In this document: positions 10,793 to 23,618 of the stretch, piece after piece
Position numbering within the stretch: position 1 is the stretch's first letter
Layout: every line of letters begins with the position of its first letter
Origin: Conidiobolus incongruus B7586
Taxonomy: Eukaryota; Entomophthoromycota; Entomophthoromycetes; Entomophthorales; Conidiobolaceae
DNA length: 34,089 bases
Direction: 5' to 3'
Assembly (NCBI GenBank): GCA_000697335.1
Contig: JNEM01012593.1
Location: forward strand, 1 to 34,089
Translations under genes and position numbers: made by a program
Notes under the pieces: generated by a model
The model's input: the letters and a program-made list of their open reading frames with translations, nothing else
Told to the model about the DNA's origin: nothing
Databases searched by the model: none

Positions 10793-13700
10793 ATGTTTAA
10801 TAATAAACTAAGTTTGAAACGAGCTCCGCAATCCCCAACTCCATCCACATTAAACTACACTCAGTCGCAAGCATCGTCAAGAGAGTCCCGATCCCCTAGT
10901 GGTACAAGCACGCCTAGGACCCAATCTCCAAAATTTCTTTCACCTACTCATGTACCCAACGATCGACGCCTTCCTACTAATATATCATACGATGACGACA
11001 ATAACGAAATTTATAACAATTCCAAATTGGCCATTAAACAGTACGATCCAAGTTTAGGAATTCAAGTGATGATAAAAGGTATTTAACAAATAATATGTAT
11101 TAATCCGATATTTACACTGAATAGATATCAACCAATTTCGTCGAGAACTTACTCAATACCTCATCAATTATGACCCCAGTTGGAATTATTTCACCTTGAC
11201 AACTTGTGACCAACTGTCTGTGTACAATAACGACAAAATTGAAGTAAATAATTCATATTATTCATTTATATTATCATTAATCTTTGCTAGTTTAAACCCA
11301 TAACAATTCCAATAAGGCCTCAATCCCAGCCACCTCTAAGTTTACCGTTACAAACTAATAAGAGCCAATTTCCAATTGTTGCAATATGTTCACAGTTTGG
11401 TGAATTTAGTATTTACGATTCTAAACCCAACAATCCGCTACTACAAACATACACTACCATCCAAACCATTAAATTAAATTTACTACGTGATGAAATTGTC
11501 AGAGAATTAAAACAGTTGGATGTACTTTAAATATATTATAACATACTATATATTACATATTATATTAATTGAGGTTTTAGAAATTGAAAATTATTTTAGC
11601 TACGAATTGTCGATTATTATTAATTACCTTAAATTCAGATTTTAATATTTTACATGTGGATTATGAATTGGTAATTAATTATTTACTATTAAAATTTATT
11701 GCTAATTTTATTTTTTAGCTGGAAGACAATTTTCTAAATTTAGATAGTCAATTGATAAGTTGGAATTTATTAAATTCTACTACTAATCCAAAGTAATAAT
11801 AATAATAATAATAATTACAATTTTTAAAATTATTATTTAATTAATAATGTTGAATTAGGTCAAAAAATTTGATAATGATCTTTACAAATATGTTTTATTA
11901 TGGCAATTTGGACGAAAATGGATATCATGTAAATTTCATTTTTCAAAATTAGTTATTTTTATTTATTATTATTTTTAGATCAGTTACCAATCCAATTCTA
12001 TGATTCAAACAATCCAAGAAAAATTATCCTCTTCCTCTAATTCCGATAATTTTAAAATTCTAGATATAACCTTAGAGAAAGTAGATGTGATAAAGTAATT
12101 AGTCATTTATAAATTGTTATCATAAATATTAATTATTTCCTAGTGATCAAGAATTCATAATCTTAATTAAATGCAAGGGTTATAATCAACCCAAGAATGA
12201 GGATTTGGAATCTATGGATGATGAAGAAAGCCCAACATCGTCACTAAATTCTCACTCTGATTGGAATATTGAGAATGATCCCACTACAAAATTGGGTATT
12301 TGTCACTTTTTTTGTAATATGAATCAGGTGTCATTACTCACTGCTTCGTTGATTAATAATTCTGATAAGGTAATTGGTATTTTGAGACGTTAATTAACAA
12401 TATGGTAATTGTGTATAATTCAGGTTATGAAATCTATCGATTCTGACAATCCTAATTTTCAATTGAGTTCAATATATCCCGATATTGCTGTCATTATCGT
12501 ATCCAAACGTTATATCATTTTAAAGGAATTAACACAAGGTAAAATCCTTATTGCATATCCAATTATTAACACTTCATAATTGATTTATATTATCCATAGA
12601 TACGATCAGTTACCATTCACACCGTCATCAATCGTGGTTAGGTGATGATATTTTACCTTTTACAATCTATCCAGAGATTTTGATAGCTTTTACAAATTCT
12701 GGAAAATTCAAAGTGTTGGGTTTAGGCAGTGGTAATTTAGAATTTTCGGAAAATATTACTAGGTAATTGAAATGCAGTATATTGATAATTGATATTAATA
12801 GTATAAGTTTAGTACTCAGAGTTCCCTCAAGGATTCTAATAGTTGGAGTATCAATAATGATGTAAATTAAATTTCATTAAATTTGTCAACGTATTAATTT
12901 AAATAATTTAGACGATAAAAATATCACATTTGAAGAACTTAATGGAATGCCATTTTAAGCAAATGGAACAACCCAATGTAACTCATTATATTTATGTTAT
13001 TATATTGATATTAATCCATTTTAGAATCCAATCAATTTCTTAACAATGTTAGAATGGAATGCAACCGACATCTCTTTGCTGGAAGCTACAGTATTAAAAA
13101 TCGGAGAGGAATTATTACGTGGAGGTAATTTCACCAATATATATTTCATTTATTGTATACTGAAAATTTAATAGTGAGTCCCATATGTCTCAAAACCCTA
13201 AACTACTCGGATCACCTTTACCACAGAGGGCAGATTTTGTTGGAGTTGATGAAAGTATTGAATGCCGATAACCAATTCGACAGAGTAACTATTATCATTG
13301 TTTACAACCATTTTATTACTAAAATTTGAATAGTTTTCTACAGAATGCAAATCCCAACTAAGCAACTGGTGCGAATTATTAATTGGTGGCGATTATTTGA
13401 TTAAGTATTTCAATCCCAAGTAAATTTTATTATTTATTTTTATCATATCATTCTCTAATTATTCTTTAGTTTAAAACGTCCCAAAAGTTTTCCATCCAAA
13501 TACCTTCTAACAGCTATCGAAAATATTTATAAAACTAATAATTTGAATGGGATGCCAAGTATTATGGATTTTTTTATGCATAAGGTAATCACTTTTTTAA
13601 CATTATAGTATTTATGTTAATAATTGAAATAGATTGACTATATTCCCAATTTAATTGGAGAATTTGTAAAGTTTTACAATAAAGATTTCAATGGAAGTCA

Positions 13701-15666
13701 CTCAGTGGGGAATTTAGCTACTGTAAATAGTGCTTTGTTGGAAGTTAATCAGATTATTTTGGTAATTTTGTTATATTTATTAAGCACATGATTGGTACTA
13801 ATTGTTTAGGTGGGGTTACTCGGTGTAGAAAAGTTCCGAACAGAGTGGAAATCTTTCTTTGGCTTGGTTAATAATTGTGGCGCTTGGACAGGTAATTGAT
13901 TATATAGTTATTTATTATTGATGGCTAATATTGTATTTAGAGGATGATCGATTATTTGATATATTGATCAGCCAGTTTGAATGCTCCCTGGATGAATACA
14001 GACGTTCGAAACCGTCTCCCGATGTAGTGGGCGAGGATGAAACCAACTGGAGTACAATTTCGATTCATTCGCTTACTTCCCAACTCGAAGCGCAAAAGTC
14101 TCTACTAGCCCAGATTGGAGATCTTGGAAGGTTTACTCTGCACGTGTATCGCCATATTACCACACGCGGTGAAGTTGCCCAACGTCGTGCCAAACTCAAC
14201 CAGTTGCAAGACATCAAGCACCGCGTGTGCCAACCCCTCGTAGTGCTCGGATTTTACGATCTAGTCAAAGCCTTTAGTGAAAATCTACCCGACTACAAAC
14301 TCCTCATCGATCTCGTACTACAAATCGAACCCAACTCGGACGAGATTCTCGAAAACTATGTTGATCGCTTCGGCTCCAGCTTCGCCCTCGAACTATACCA
14401 AATCTACTTTGCTACTGGATACTGCGCCAAAGTGTTCTGCCAGCCTCAACGTCACGCGTTCTATGTGAATCAATTCCTCAGTGCTTCCGAACACGACAAA
14501 AATCGCTGGATATTCAAAATTGGTCAGGGACAACCGTGGGAAGTTTACAAATTACTTTGGGATCAGGCGCAGAGTGCTCCAGCAGCCAAAACAAAAAAGA
14601 TGCTACTATACTTGGCGAAATTCATGTATCTCAAGGCGAATTCTGATGCTGATGCAGGTCAGAAAGGACCCGTTGGGCCACTGCCTGACTATAGCAATGA
14701 CGAAACGATCAATATGATTGAGGACCAGATCGATCTTGTGAATTTGTTAAATATTGTGAAGGAGCAGTTCGAGGAGTGTCAGGGCGATTACCACCAATTA
14801 TTAGATCCCAATTTGGTTAGTAATATGCCCAATCAGCTCAAAGTAATCAATTATTATACAATATATTATAATTCACTAATATTCCATTTAGCTCATTGAA
14901 AAGTCTATCCAAACCCTGATGGAAGACCAATTTCTACCACCGGAAGACCTCATTGATCTCTTAATGTATATGGTCACAGATAAAAAAGAATTGGAGGGAG
15001 AGCATACCCATAATAGTAGTAATTCAGCACTGGAAGCATTCCGAAGATTTACTGTAATTTTATTTCAATTTATTTTTAATTTTATGTTTCCTAATCATAT
15101 CATTAGAATTGTACTGACGAACAGTTGGATTACATGCAGCGCACTATTTGGAGACGACTGGCGCTGAAAGATGAGTAAGTTTTTACAATATATAATTCAG
15201 TAATTAATACTAATAATTTGTAGTTGGTCCAAAATCCAAGACGAATTCTTGAAGGAGGGTACTGAAGGATTTTCGGATCGATTGAGATCCACTCATTTAC
15301 ATTCCGCTTTCGTTTGGATTATCGAACACGGTAATACAATCCAATTTCATATTATTTGATTATGTTAACAGTTGTTTAGAATTCCCAAAACATATTAAAA
15401 TACCCATCCGCCACGTTCATTTCAACTCCAGTCGCCAATATTTGGAGAAGCGCTTTGAACACAACCATCGCACCATCACCTCCAAATTCATCGACGATTT
15501 GTTGCAAGAGTATCAAGTTGAAAATAGCAAGCTCGATCACCTACTACAGAATTGTAAACTTGAAGAATTCGTAAGAGATACTTGGACACTCTCTAACTAC
15601 AAGGATTTGGAATTTGTTGATCAGGATTTGAAAATGTTGAGAGATGAAGATAAAATGGAGGGTTAA
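10793..15666 (+). CDS. NUP133: Nup133-like nucleoporin, 23 exons
   Basis: Nup133 is a scaffold nucleoporin of the Y-shaped Nup84/Nup107-160 complex in the nuclear pore. Exons, all joining in frame with GT-AG introns: 10793-11078, 11125-11243, 11291-11521, 11581-11670, 11719-11792, 11859-11928, 11979-12094, 12144-12369, 12424-12538, 12600-12762, 12813-12861, 12912-12977, 13025-13124, 13175-13284, 13334-13419, 13470-13584, 13633-13761, 13810-13891, 13941-14842, 14892-15053, 15107-15174, 15224-15330, 15380-15666. The product is 1250 residues, near the usual family length. A Ser/Pro/Thr-rich N-terminus (about 1-75) is followed by a beta-strand-rich part (about 80-480, fitting a propeller) and a long helical part. 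The end holds YMQRTIWRRLALKDDWSKIQ and a helical tail (LEKRFEHNHRTITSKFIDDL), which I take as the Nup133 C-terminal region. The exon chain is very secure; the family name rests on layout and the C-terminal motif. Confidence 0.75.
11793..11813. repeat. TAA trinucleotide run in a NUP133 intron
   Basis: The intron after exon 5 of the NUP133-like gene begins with its GT donor followed by about six TAA/AAT units. It is a simple microsatellite. Confidence 0.8.
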
Positions 15667-15916
15667 GTTATTCAATTATTTAATATGTTTTTGGTTATAT
15701 TAAATTGAATAAAGCTTCAACTTTTAAATTGACAATAAGAATTTATTTTAAATTATTATTTATTTATAATTCAATATTAAACTTTTTGATTTTTATCTTA
15801 TTGAAATATTTGATATTAAATATATATATATATATATACATCTATTAAGTGTAATTACTCAATTAAATTTTCTATCATGTTAATAAATAATTAAAATAAT
15901 AGGTTGTCAGGTATAA
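15667..15916. other. 3' spacer with TA dinucleotide run
   Basis: AT-rich DNA after the NUP133-like stop codon. A simple (TA)n tract of about 20 bases lies at 15819-15838. Nothing else is recognised. Confidence 0.5.
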
Positions 15917-16300
15917 TCAATTAGCAGTTGTTGAATTAGTAATACTAAAAATTATCCAAGGTACTCTAATTTTCACTAAAGATACAAACCAATTCATTTT
16001 ATCTCAATCTAATAACAAAGCTAAACAATTTGTTCTCACTGCTACATGGATAACAAAAATAACATAATCCTTCACCTCAACTTTGGCGTCCAATATTCAA
16101 GGATTTTGGTGACAATTGGTCAAAAGATTAGCCAAGTTTGGGAGGATTTTGTCGGGAGTAAGATTGTTAATACAACCTATTTGAATACTTTCATACTTGT
16201 CAACGATTACTGTTAATTTGGCATCGTTATCTGGATATTTAGGAGGTTTAACTGAATTGAGTGGATTAACAGAATACTGATAATTGCTAAAATATTCAGC
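15917..16300 (-). pseudogene. Unidentified minus-strand gene relic with TGA interruptions
   Basis: On the minus strand one frame runs 128 codons from 16300 to 15917. It is interrupted only by two internal TGA codons and ends at a third TGA. The reading is protein-like: AEYFSNYQYSVNPLNSVKPP, then YPDNDAKLTVIVDKYESIQI and NNLTPDKILPNLANLLTNC, then after the first TGA ILDAKVEVKDYVIFVIHVAV, then after the second DKMNWFVSLVKIRVPWIIF. I recognise no family. No good start codon or splice pattern is seen, so it looks like an internal piece of an older gene. CGA-to-TGA mutation would explain both interruptions. An overlapping 56-codon plus-strand ORF at 16046-16216 is probably its shadow. Confidence 0.45.
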
Positions 16301-17912
16301 TATTTTGATGATTTAGGTATAAGGACAATTAAGCGAATATAAATTTACAATTGGATTGAAATTAATTTAAAGTTTTAATGAATTCCAATCTATCAGTAAT
16401 ATGCATTTTCTTTGAAATTTTGGAGTTTTAATTCCATTTTTTATTAGCTACATGGATAATAATTTGAAAATTATAAAGCATATGTTCTTAAATATATCTA
16501 TATTTCAAAGTGCAATTCTTTCAATTTTGTTATATAGATTTAACATTAATTTTACTCTTTTCTAACAAATGATAACCAAAGAAACTGTACCATTTGCATA
16601 GTCATTCATCTAACCAATATATCACAAATTCACAATTGGTATTTACCATTTAATAGATTAAAACATTTATATATGATGCCAAATACATCAATTAATGTGA
16701 TTGTGTCAGCCTACTTCTTTCAATCAATTCATCAATACAATTTTGCATTTGAACAAAATTGACGTTGAACTATCGATAATTTGAAATAATAGAATTCACA
16801 GTTGACCAATGATCTGTCATAATGAAAACTAATATATAATGTTTCACACTTTATCTACTGCAATTTATTAAGTTTACAATTGTTCTAAATATTAATGAAA
16901 ATCATTATTTTTGTTTGATTTAAATTTTGGTTAATATTAGGGTATTTTATTGAAATGAATACGATATTCATAACATGAACTAAATTTTGATTTTGTTAAT
17001 GTCATACTTATAACAAAAATTATATTTATTATATTAATAAGTTTGAATAATAAAAAGCATATTTATTAGGATTAAGATTAAATATTATATCTAAAACTTC
17101 GATTTGCGCTAAGTTATATTAAGTATTTTTTCTTATAATATTTAATATTTTCATTCAATTTTGTTGATTAAAATATATTCTCATAAATAATAGTTCGTAG
17201 ATTTTTCGTGATTTTTTTAATTCAGAATATAAATATTTTGATTTTAAATAGAAATTAATGAAATGTATTGAATAATAATAGTATATAATATAAAATTACT
17301 TTAACTTCAAATTATATTGTATTAAACATATATAATATATATTTGAAAAAATATATTAAATTTTTTTATCACTAAAATTTAATTAATTTGATATTAATTA
17401 AAATATTTAAAAAGTGCATTATACGAATTTTTAAAAGAAAAAATTCATTATTTTGAAAAATTTCTATTTTTATATAATAATATGAAAGAATTCAACCTGA
17501 AATTATTAAAATATTAGATGAATATTAAATGAATTAGTAGCAGCTTATAAAGATTCATTTTATTATTTTAAATGACATATTATCAGCCATAATCTAATCT
17601 TGATAATGAATTATATATTTGATACCAATCTGTCAGATTAATTCAATCTTATTGCAAAATTTTAATAATTTAATTGTGTATAAGAAAATAAGTATATTTG
17701 GCAGGATTACAGGTTTTAGAATCTGATAATTGGATTTATATGTTTTTTATAATTAGTAATTTATTGAATTTTTAAATTTGAAAATTATAGATTTAATAAT
17801 AGTTAGTAATTAAGTTCAAAATAAATTTAAACCCATAAAAAATTCCCAATCATTATAATTATAAAATTATTCAAAAAAAAATCACCAAATAAAAATTAAC
17901 AAAATTTATAAA
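16301..17912. other. AT-rich spacer upstream of the DTW-domain gene
   Basis: About 1.6 kb of very AT-rich DNA without supported ORFs. An ACCCATAA motif lies at 17831, about 75 bases before the next start codon, and the leader just before that ATG is A-rich. Confidence 0.55.
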
Positions 17913-18852
17913 ATGGAATTAAAAAATATTAAAAATATATTAGATTTACCAAATTTACCCGATACTTCCAAATTAAACGAGTGTAAAGAACGTTTACCAT
18001 GTCCCAAATGTCAGCGATCAGTTAAATTTTTCTGTTACCGATGTTTAATTCCGGTGGGTATGACGAATGAAGACTTACCTATTTTAGACCCTTTACCTAC
18101 CCATTTAGATATGTAATATTCATATAAATAATATACAAATCATTCAACTAATTAATTCAATTTAGTATTAAACATAGTAAAGAAGTTGACGGGAAATCGA
18201 CAGCTTTACACGCAAAAATTTTATCACCTGAATCAGTATCTCTTTGGAATTATCCTGAAGAGTTACCAGAAGTTGAAAATCCTGAAAATTGTTTGTTATT
18301 GTTTCCTGGGCCTGTAAGTATTTATAGAAAATAATTCATCAACATAATTCATATTCACTTAATTAGAATTCTATCACTATAGAAGAAGCTATGAAACGTA
18401 TTCAAGCCAAAAATAAAGATGGAGAACCTGCTAAAATCGAAAGAATGATAGTAATTGACGGTACTTGGAGTCAAGCCAATGCCATGGTCACATACAGTCC
18501 ACTTATAAGCAAATTCCAAAAAGTTCAATTGACTTACCCGTACACAACAGTATTCTGGCGGTATCAAAAATTCAGTGAACACTACTTAGCCACCATTGAA
18601 GCGATTTACTTTTTCTTCAAAGAGTATTTAGAATTTGGCAAGATTGTAGACTACAATCAAGAATTAGAGAATTTATTATACTTTTACAAATATTTTTACG
18701 ATTTAATTCAAAATAGATATAATGAGAATAGAAATTTACAATTTTGTCATAGGCATAAGGGTTTTATAAAGTATAAAGATTTACCAGAGTCTTCTTCAGA
18801 TAATAATACTGAAAATGATGATGATAAAGTTAAAAAATCTAGAATGGAATAA
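17913..18852 (+). CDS. DTWD1: DTW-domain tRNA-uridine aminocarboxypropyltransferase (DTWD1 type)
   Basis: DTW-domain enzymes transfer the aminocarboxypropyl group of S-adenosylmethionine to a uridine in tRNA, making acp3U; the DTWD1 branch acts at position 20. Three exons (17913-18112, 18166-18313, 18367-18852) join in frame to 277 residues. Cysteine pairs CPKC and CYRC lie near residues 30-45, as in the family's metal-binding N-terminus. KHSKEVDGKSTA follows near residue 69, LLLFPG near residue 110, the signature DGTW at 147-150 followed by SQANAM, and FWRYQKFSEHYLATIEAIYF near 178. Gly replaces the middle-class Asp/Ser seen in other D-x-T-W motifs, as is common in DTWD1. The tail is Asp/Asn/Glu-rich then Lys-rich and probably disordered. 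Identification is firm at family level. Confidence 0.92.
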
Positions 18853-19312
18853 TTTAGAATTTATAGATATATTATAATTAATAAAATAATTATTTAAATT
18901 GTTAATATTAAAGAATTTACTATAGTAATACGAGGGTTATTCTATAATAATAGATTATTATATTTAGAGATAAACAAAACTTATTATATAGGTCATTAAT
19001 TGATAATTCAATATTCTTCTTTTATTCAATTTTCTTTAAGTAATTTAAAGTGATCTCAATCATTAATTACTGAATATTCAATATTATACGATATATTTGA
19101 TTAATGTTAAGTTGAATTATTCATTTATTGATATATTTGAATAATTATATCTCATTTTTGAGTATTATTAATATTTCAAATCCCATATTATTATTATTAT
19201 TCTCTATATTTTTTTTAAAAAAAAGAGTAAAATTATAAAATTTAATTAAATATAAAAAAAAATAAATTAATTAAAAATATTAATTAATTAATCCACTGAA
19301 AAAAAAATAAAC
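18853..19312. other. Spacer between DTWD1 and APRT genes
   Basis: About 460 bases of AT-rich DNA holding the DTWD1 3' end and the APRT promoter. A TCCCATA motif lies near 19178, about 130 bases before the APRT start. The APRT leader is rich in A. No ORF. Confidence 0.55.
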
Positions 19313-20067
19313 ATGTCCCAAGATATTGAAAGATTAAAGTCTTTAATCACTGCTATTCCTGACTTCCCTCAACCTGTAAATTAATTTATATAATATAATA
19401 TATTCAAATAATTTATTTATTTTTATTTTTAGGGAATTCTATTTAGAGATATCTTCCCAATCTTTCAAGATCCTATCGCTGTCGAATCTTTAATCACCCA
19501 TATCCTTCACCATATTAACTCCACTTTGGATAAGAAAGTTGATGTTGTCGTCGGTAGTTGATATTGCTAAATTGTATAATCCAACACTTTTAATATTCAT
19601 ACTTAGGTTTGGATGCTCGTGGTTTTCTTTTCGGTCCTCTTATCGCTATGAGATTAGGAGCTGCTTTCGTTCCCGTCCGTAAGAGAGGCAAGCTACCTGG
19701 TCAAACTATTCAAGCTGAATATACTAAGGAATATGGTGTTGTAAGTTTATTAATATAATTATTAAATAATAATATTATTCATCATATCATAATTAAAGGA
19801 TATTTTTGAAATGCAACAAAATGCCATTAAAACTGGTCAAAATGTTATTATTGTTGATGATTTAATTGCTACTGGTAATATGGGGATATTTATCATAATT
19901 TTTAGAGATATTAATAATTTTATATAGGTGGATCTGCTTACGCTGCTGGTGAATTAGTCAAGAAGAGCTCCGGTAATATTTTGGAATATATTTTCGTTAT
20001 TGAATTGGAAGATTTGGAAGGTGCTAAAAAATTGCAATCTCCTATCTATTCTTTGATTAAGTATTAA
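19313..20067 (+). CDS. APT1: Adenine phosphoribosyltransferase
   Basis: APRT salvages adenine, joining it to PRPP to give AMP (EC 2.4.2.7) in the cytosol. Five exons (19313-19375, 19433-19553, 19607-19740, 19799-19874, 19928-20067) join in frame to 177 residues, the usual length. Visible landmarks: [18 protein letters not shown] near residue 15, [10 protein letters not shown] near residue 62, [12 protein letters not shown] near residue 80, the flexible-loop region with [15 protein letters not shown] near residue 97, and the PRPP-binding motif [12 protein letters not shown] at 122-133. The run of shared residues, including GELVKKSS and the LEYIFVIEL strand, recalls yeast Apt1 more than plant or bacterial enzymes. 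All catalytic elements look intact. Confidence 0.97.
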
Positions 20068-21074
20068 TTAATAAATTGATATTTTATTAGTTTTGATAAT
20101 TAATAGATAATAATATTGATCAATTACCTAATAATTAAAATGTATTATTCATTTTTCAAAATAATTTACTTATTTTTTTTTGAATTTGATAATATTAGAA
20201 ATTTTATAATAAAATTAAAATATATTATAATCATATAATATTCTTAATTAATTATATATTTTTAGCTATTAAATTTATACTTTTATTAATCAATTTTGAA
20301 AAAATATAATTTAAATTTTAATTAACATTATATGCCATTTATTTGTTAATGTAGGTTATATCATTATTTCTTAAAATTTTAAGAAATTTCAAGATGTTTT
20401 AATAATCATAATTTAAATCTAAAAAATACTATATTTAAAATATTTGATTATTAGATTCATCATATTTGATAGACTAATTATTCTTTGATAGATAGTGATG
20501 TAATATTTATTATTTTTATTAATGGTTTTAGTAAAATTAAGAATAAAGAGTAAATCAAATCATCAAATATTATCTCAATAACATTACTTAGCAAAATGAC
20601 ATTTTTTGAAGTAGCAAATTATAACGATTTCATAATTTAGAGTGACTATCAAATACAGTCAATTGAAAAACCTTTTATGTCTAGAAACTTCAAAAATGGT
20701 AAATGTAGTTTTGCTACATTTTCTCATATATATTACAAAAGTATAGATTAATATATTTCTAATTGGTATAAATTATTACAAAGTAAACAATAACTTATAG
20801 TCAAAATGCATATAGCAATTCATTCAATACAGTTATTAAAAGTATACATTCAAATTAACAAAATTAAAAATAAGCACAAAATTGCTTTATTAAGAGTTGG
20901 GGTAAGGAAATTCAAAAAAATCTTATCAATGATTATTGAATTTGTGAAGAAAATGAATATCAATATAAATTATATAGTCAATAGTAATTTATCATTAGTT
21001 AATTTTTTCTTTCATTAAGTTGCTGCATTTGAACTAAATCATTTGGGTATTTTTGCTTTGAAGGACATACTAGA
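20068..21074. other. AT-rich spacer with weak ORF fragments
   Basis: About 1 kb of AT-rich DNA. A 70-codon ORF at 20806-21018 is Lys/Ile/Asn-rich and looks like chance. A short reading at about 20672-20750 (SRNFKNGKCSFATFSHIYYK) is more protein-like and could belong to the same decayed gene as the downstream BTB fragment. Nothing is certain here. Confidence 0.4.
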
Positions 21075-21384
21075 TTAGAACAATCGCTGAGTATTGATTC
21101 CAATTTTGACAAACTATTGAAAAGTAAATATATGAATAAGAATGTTCATATGTCTTTTATGGCCAAAGATTTTGAAAAACTACAAAATTACCAGGCCATC
21201 CTCTCAATTTTTTTGCTTTGCTAGCAAATATTTTGCCAAATTATTCAAATCAGATCCTTCGAATAAGATCCTAGAGATTGATACCCAAGGTTCAGAATCT
21301 GCAGCAATTCCTATTTTGCAATACATTTACGCTGTTAAATGCACGAGTACGTATCTACTCAATCAAACTATTCAACAATCTTAA
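21075..21384 (+). pseudogene. Decayed BTB/POZ-domain fragment
   Basis: BTB/POZ domains mediate dimerisation and binding to Cullin-3 in many eukaryotic proteins. The first part reads SNFDKLLKSKYMNKNVHMSF and then AKDFEKLQNYQAILS, matching the first strands and helix of a BTB domain. The second part, in the next frame, reads SKYFAKLFKSDPSNKILEID and then ILQYIYAVKC, the middle and end of the same domain. The frame changes within the T-run near 21210, where no GT donor exists upstream, so an intron does not explain it. Downstream only stop-rich sequence follows. No start codon, promoter or other domain is attached. It is a broken copy of a host-type BTB gene; the parent gene is not in the window. 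Confidence 0.65.
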
Positions 21385-23618
21385 AAATGCACTCCCAAAT
21401 ATGTGAATATCAGTTAGTTGAAATCAAGTACAACATTGAAATTTGAATAACTGTATATATGAATCATTCCTACTTATTGAATGAAGGTAATAATATTATT
21501 AATTGCATCCTTCATTGCTTATTTTATGAATAGATCAGTCAATGCAAAAAATAAAAATTTAATTTAATAATTAATACTAGCTTTAAATAAATTTTGAATT
21601 GAAAATTATAAGTATATTATCCACTGATTTGAATACTGAAATATTTTTGAATAATATAATTTAGTTTATTTTGATAGTTGATAAACAGAAATTATAAAAA
21701 AGATATAACCCATTATTAATCAGATGATATAATTTAAAACATTATGCATAATAGAAAATATAAACGATACCGATCATGATCTATTTGGCTATAAGTATAT
21801 ATTTAATGCTATAAAATGTAAAATGAAATAATTTCGATAATTATACTAGTGCATTTTAGCATGAATAGCTATTTTGTAATTATTCGAGTGATTTTTTTTG
21901 AATTTGGAATACAAAATGACTATCAAAAAATTTCAAGTATAATAAAATTACAGGTTTTGATCAAGTTATAGACTAATAATGTAGTAGTAAGGTAATGTAT
22001 AATTTATTATATATATGGCTGTATTTAATTTTTCTAAATATTTTAATGTAATTGGTTTGATTAATATTATTCATTTTTTGGCTATAATTTTTTCATTCAA
22101 AATATTTAATTTTTAAATTAATATATTTTAAATACTGATCAGGTCAGCATCTTTGGCTGATTAAAAGAAATCAAAGATCAAAACATCTCGTTTTTTTATT
22201 AAAGACAGAATTTGTAAGATAATCCAATTAACTCTATCATAGTTAAAAATATTTATAAATTTGGAAATACACATCGCTATAATTGTTGTATTCAGATAAA
22301 TTTTGGCAAATTGATATTCAGCCAAAATCAATTCATAAATTTTGACAGTTTTTATGAATATTTGTGATTCAAATTTTATGCCACAAAATTTGACTTGATT
22401 TCATTATGTTTATGAATCAATTTTACTTGATCTTTGGTTAACTCGCCAAAAATACAAGTCCAAGCGACTATTCAAGAAAACTGAATAACCACTCTGAAGC
22501 TGTGACATTAGATATTTTTTATTGAAGTTTAACATTTTTGTTCATCAAATAAGCTAAATCAAAATCACTTAAACTTTGAAGTATATCCACTTATCCAATC
22601 ATATCGATTAGCTTTGACTTATGATTATATTGATTGGATCAATCATATTAATTAAATTTTCCATGAGTTACATTATCAATGCATTGTATAACAATGACTG
22701 GAATAAAATTGAAGTGGGATTATAAAATGAATATAAATAAAAATATTTTCTTCATATTAGTTCAATGATAAAAATAATAATAATAATAATAGTATCACAC
22801 TTATGGAAATGTCTTAAACAATTGAAAATCGATTAAAAGTTTGAATGCTTGAATAGAAAATCCAAATTCAAATGAGCAACTCTTCGAATTGCATCAAAAA
22901 TTTCAATTTTCTCTATTAAGTTAATTAAATTCTTTGTTTGTTGTTGATTAAACAAATTCAGAAACGGTTAATATAGGTTTTTATTATTTAAATTGTAATA
23001 GATTATATTGAATTCCCCACTTCAATTGAAAAATTTTACCATATCCAAAAGTATTGCAAAATATAATATTTATTATAGAGTAAAATATTTATATCTCAGA
23101 GATACGAATATTGAGCTCATAATTTTTGATGGGGATGGTTCAGAGTAATTTAATGGGTTAGGAATGATCTATTTAGGGAAGTGCAATTTATTTCAATCAA
23201 TTTTCATCTCAATTCACTTTCCACCCTTCTCTCCTGATAAATAATTAAAGCGATTTGATTGGTCTATTAAATTGGTATAAATTAATCCAATAAACATTTC
23301 ATATTTCCCATTTATCAAGTTGAATTGATGAATTTCAGATAATAGGATTTGCTGTATTTTGATTCTTTATCAAACACATAGTCCTTTTCGAACACGTACA
23401 CTATCTTCACACTAAATCATCACACTTGTACTACCATTAACATTAATCCCTACACTAACTAATATTTAGTTTTCCTTCATATTGATACATAAGTATTCAC
23501 TCCTCAATTTAATAATAATTAAGACCTTTTTAATTTTGTATCAAATATACGTTAACTTGATTTAAATACATTGGTATATTTATAAAATTCATTAAACTAT
23601 TTTATTTAAAAATATAAT
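21385..23618. other. AT-rich spacer upstream of the TBC1D13-like gene
   Basis: About 2.2 kb without a supported gene. It contains an ATA trinucleotide run at about 22768-22790. The block 23200-23480 is less AT-rich and C-rich on this strand, with ATTGG and CCAAT-like sequences near 23260-23290; it probably includes the promoter of the downstream gene. Confidence 0.5.
22768..22790. repeat. ATA trinucleotide run
   Basis: About seven ATA/TAA units in intergenic DNA upstream of the RabGAP gene; simple microsatellite. Confidence 0.75.

Noticed and set aside
10793-15666. Several separate small genes instead of one NUP133-like gene
   Set aside because: All 23 exons connect in a consistent phase with GT-AG borders, giving one frame of 1250 codons from ATG to TAA; the short internal ORFs are exons read through into introns.
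16046-16216. 56-codon plus-strand ORF beginning MDNKNNIILHLNFG
   Set aside because: It overlaps a longer and more protein-like minus-strand frame; it is probably the shadow of that relic.
20806-21018. 70-codon ORF upstream of the BTB fragment
   Set aside because: Its Ile/Lys/Asn composition fits AT-rich spacer; no conserved motif or splice signals are seen.
21195-21230. TTGCTTTGCTAG could be a splice acceptor that joins the BTB halves
   Set aside because: No GT donor lies between the last BTB residue of the first half and the acceptor, so the frame change is not an ordinary intron.
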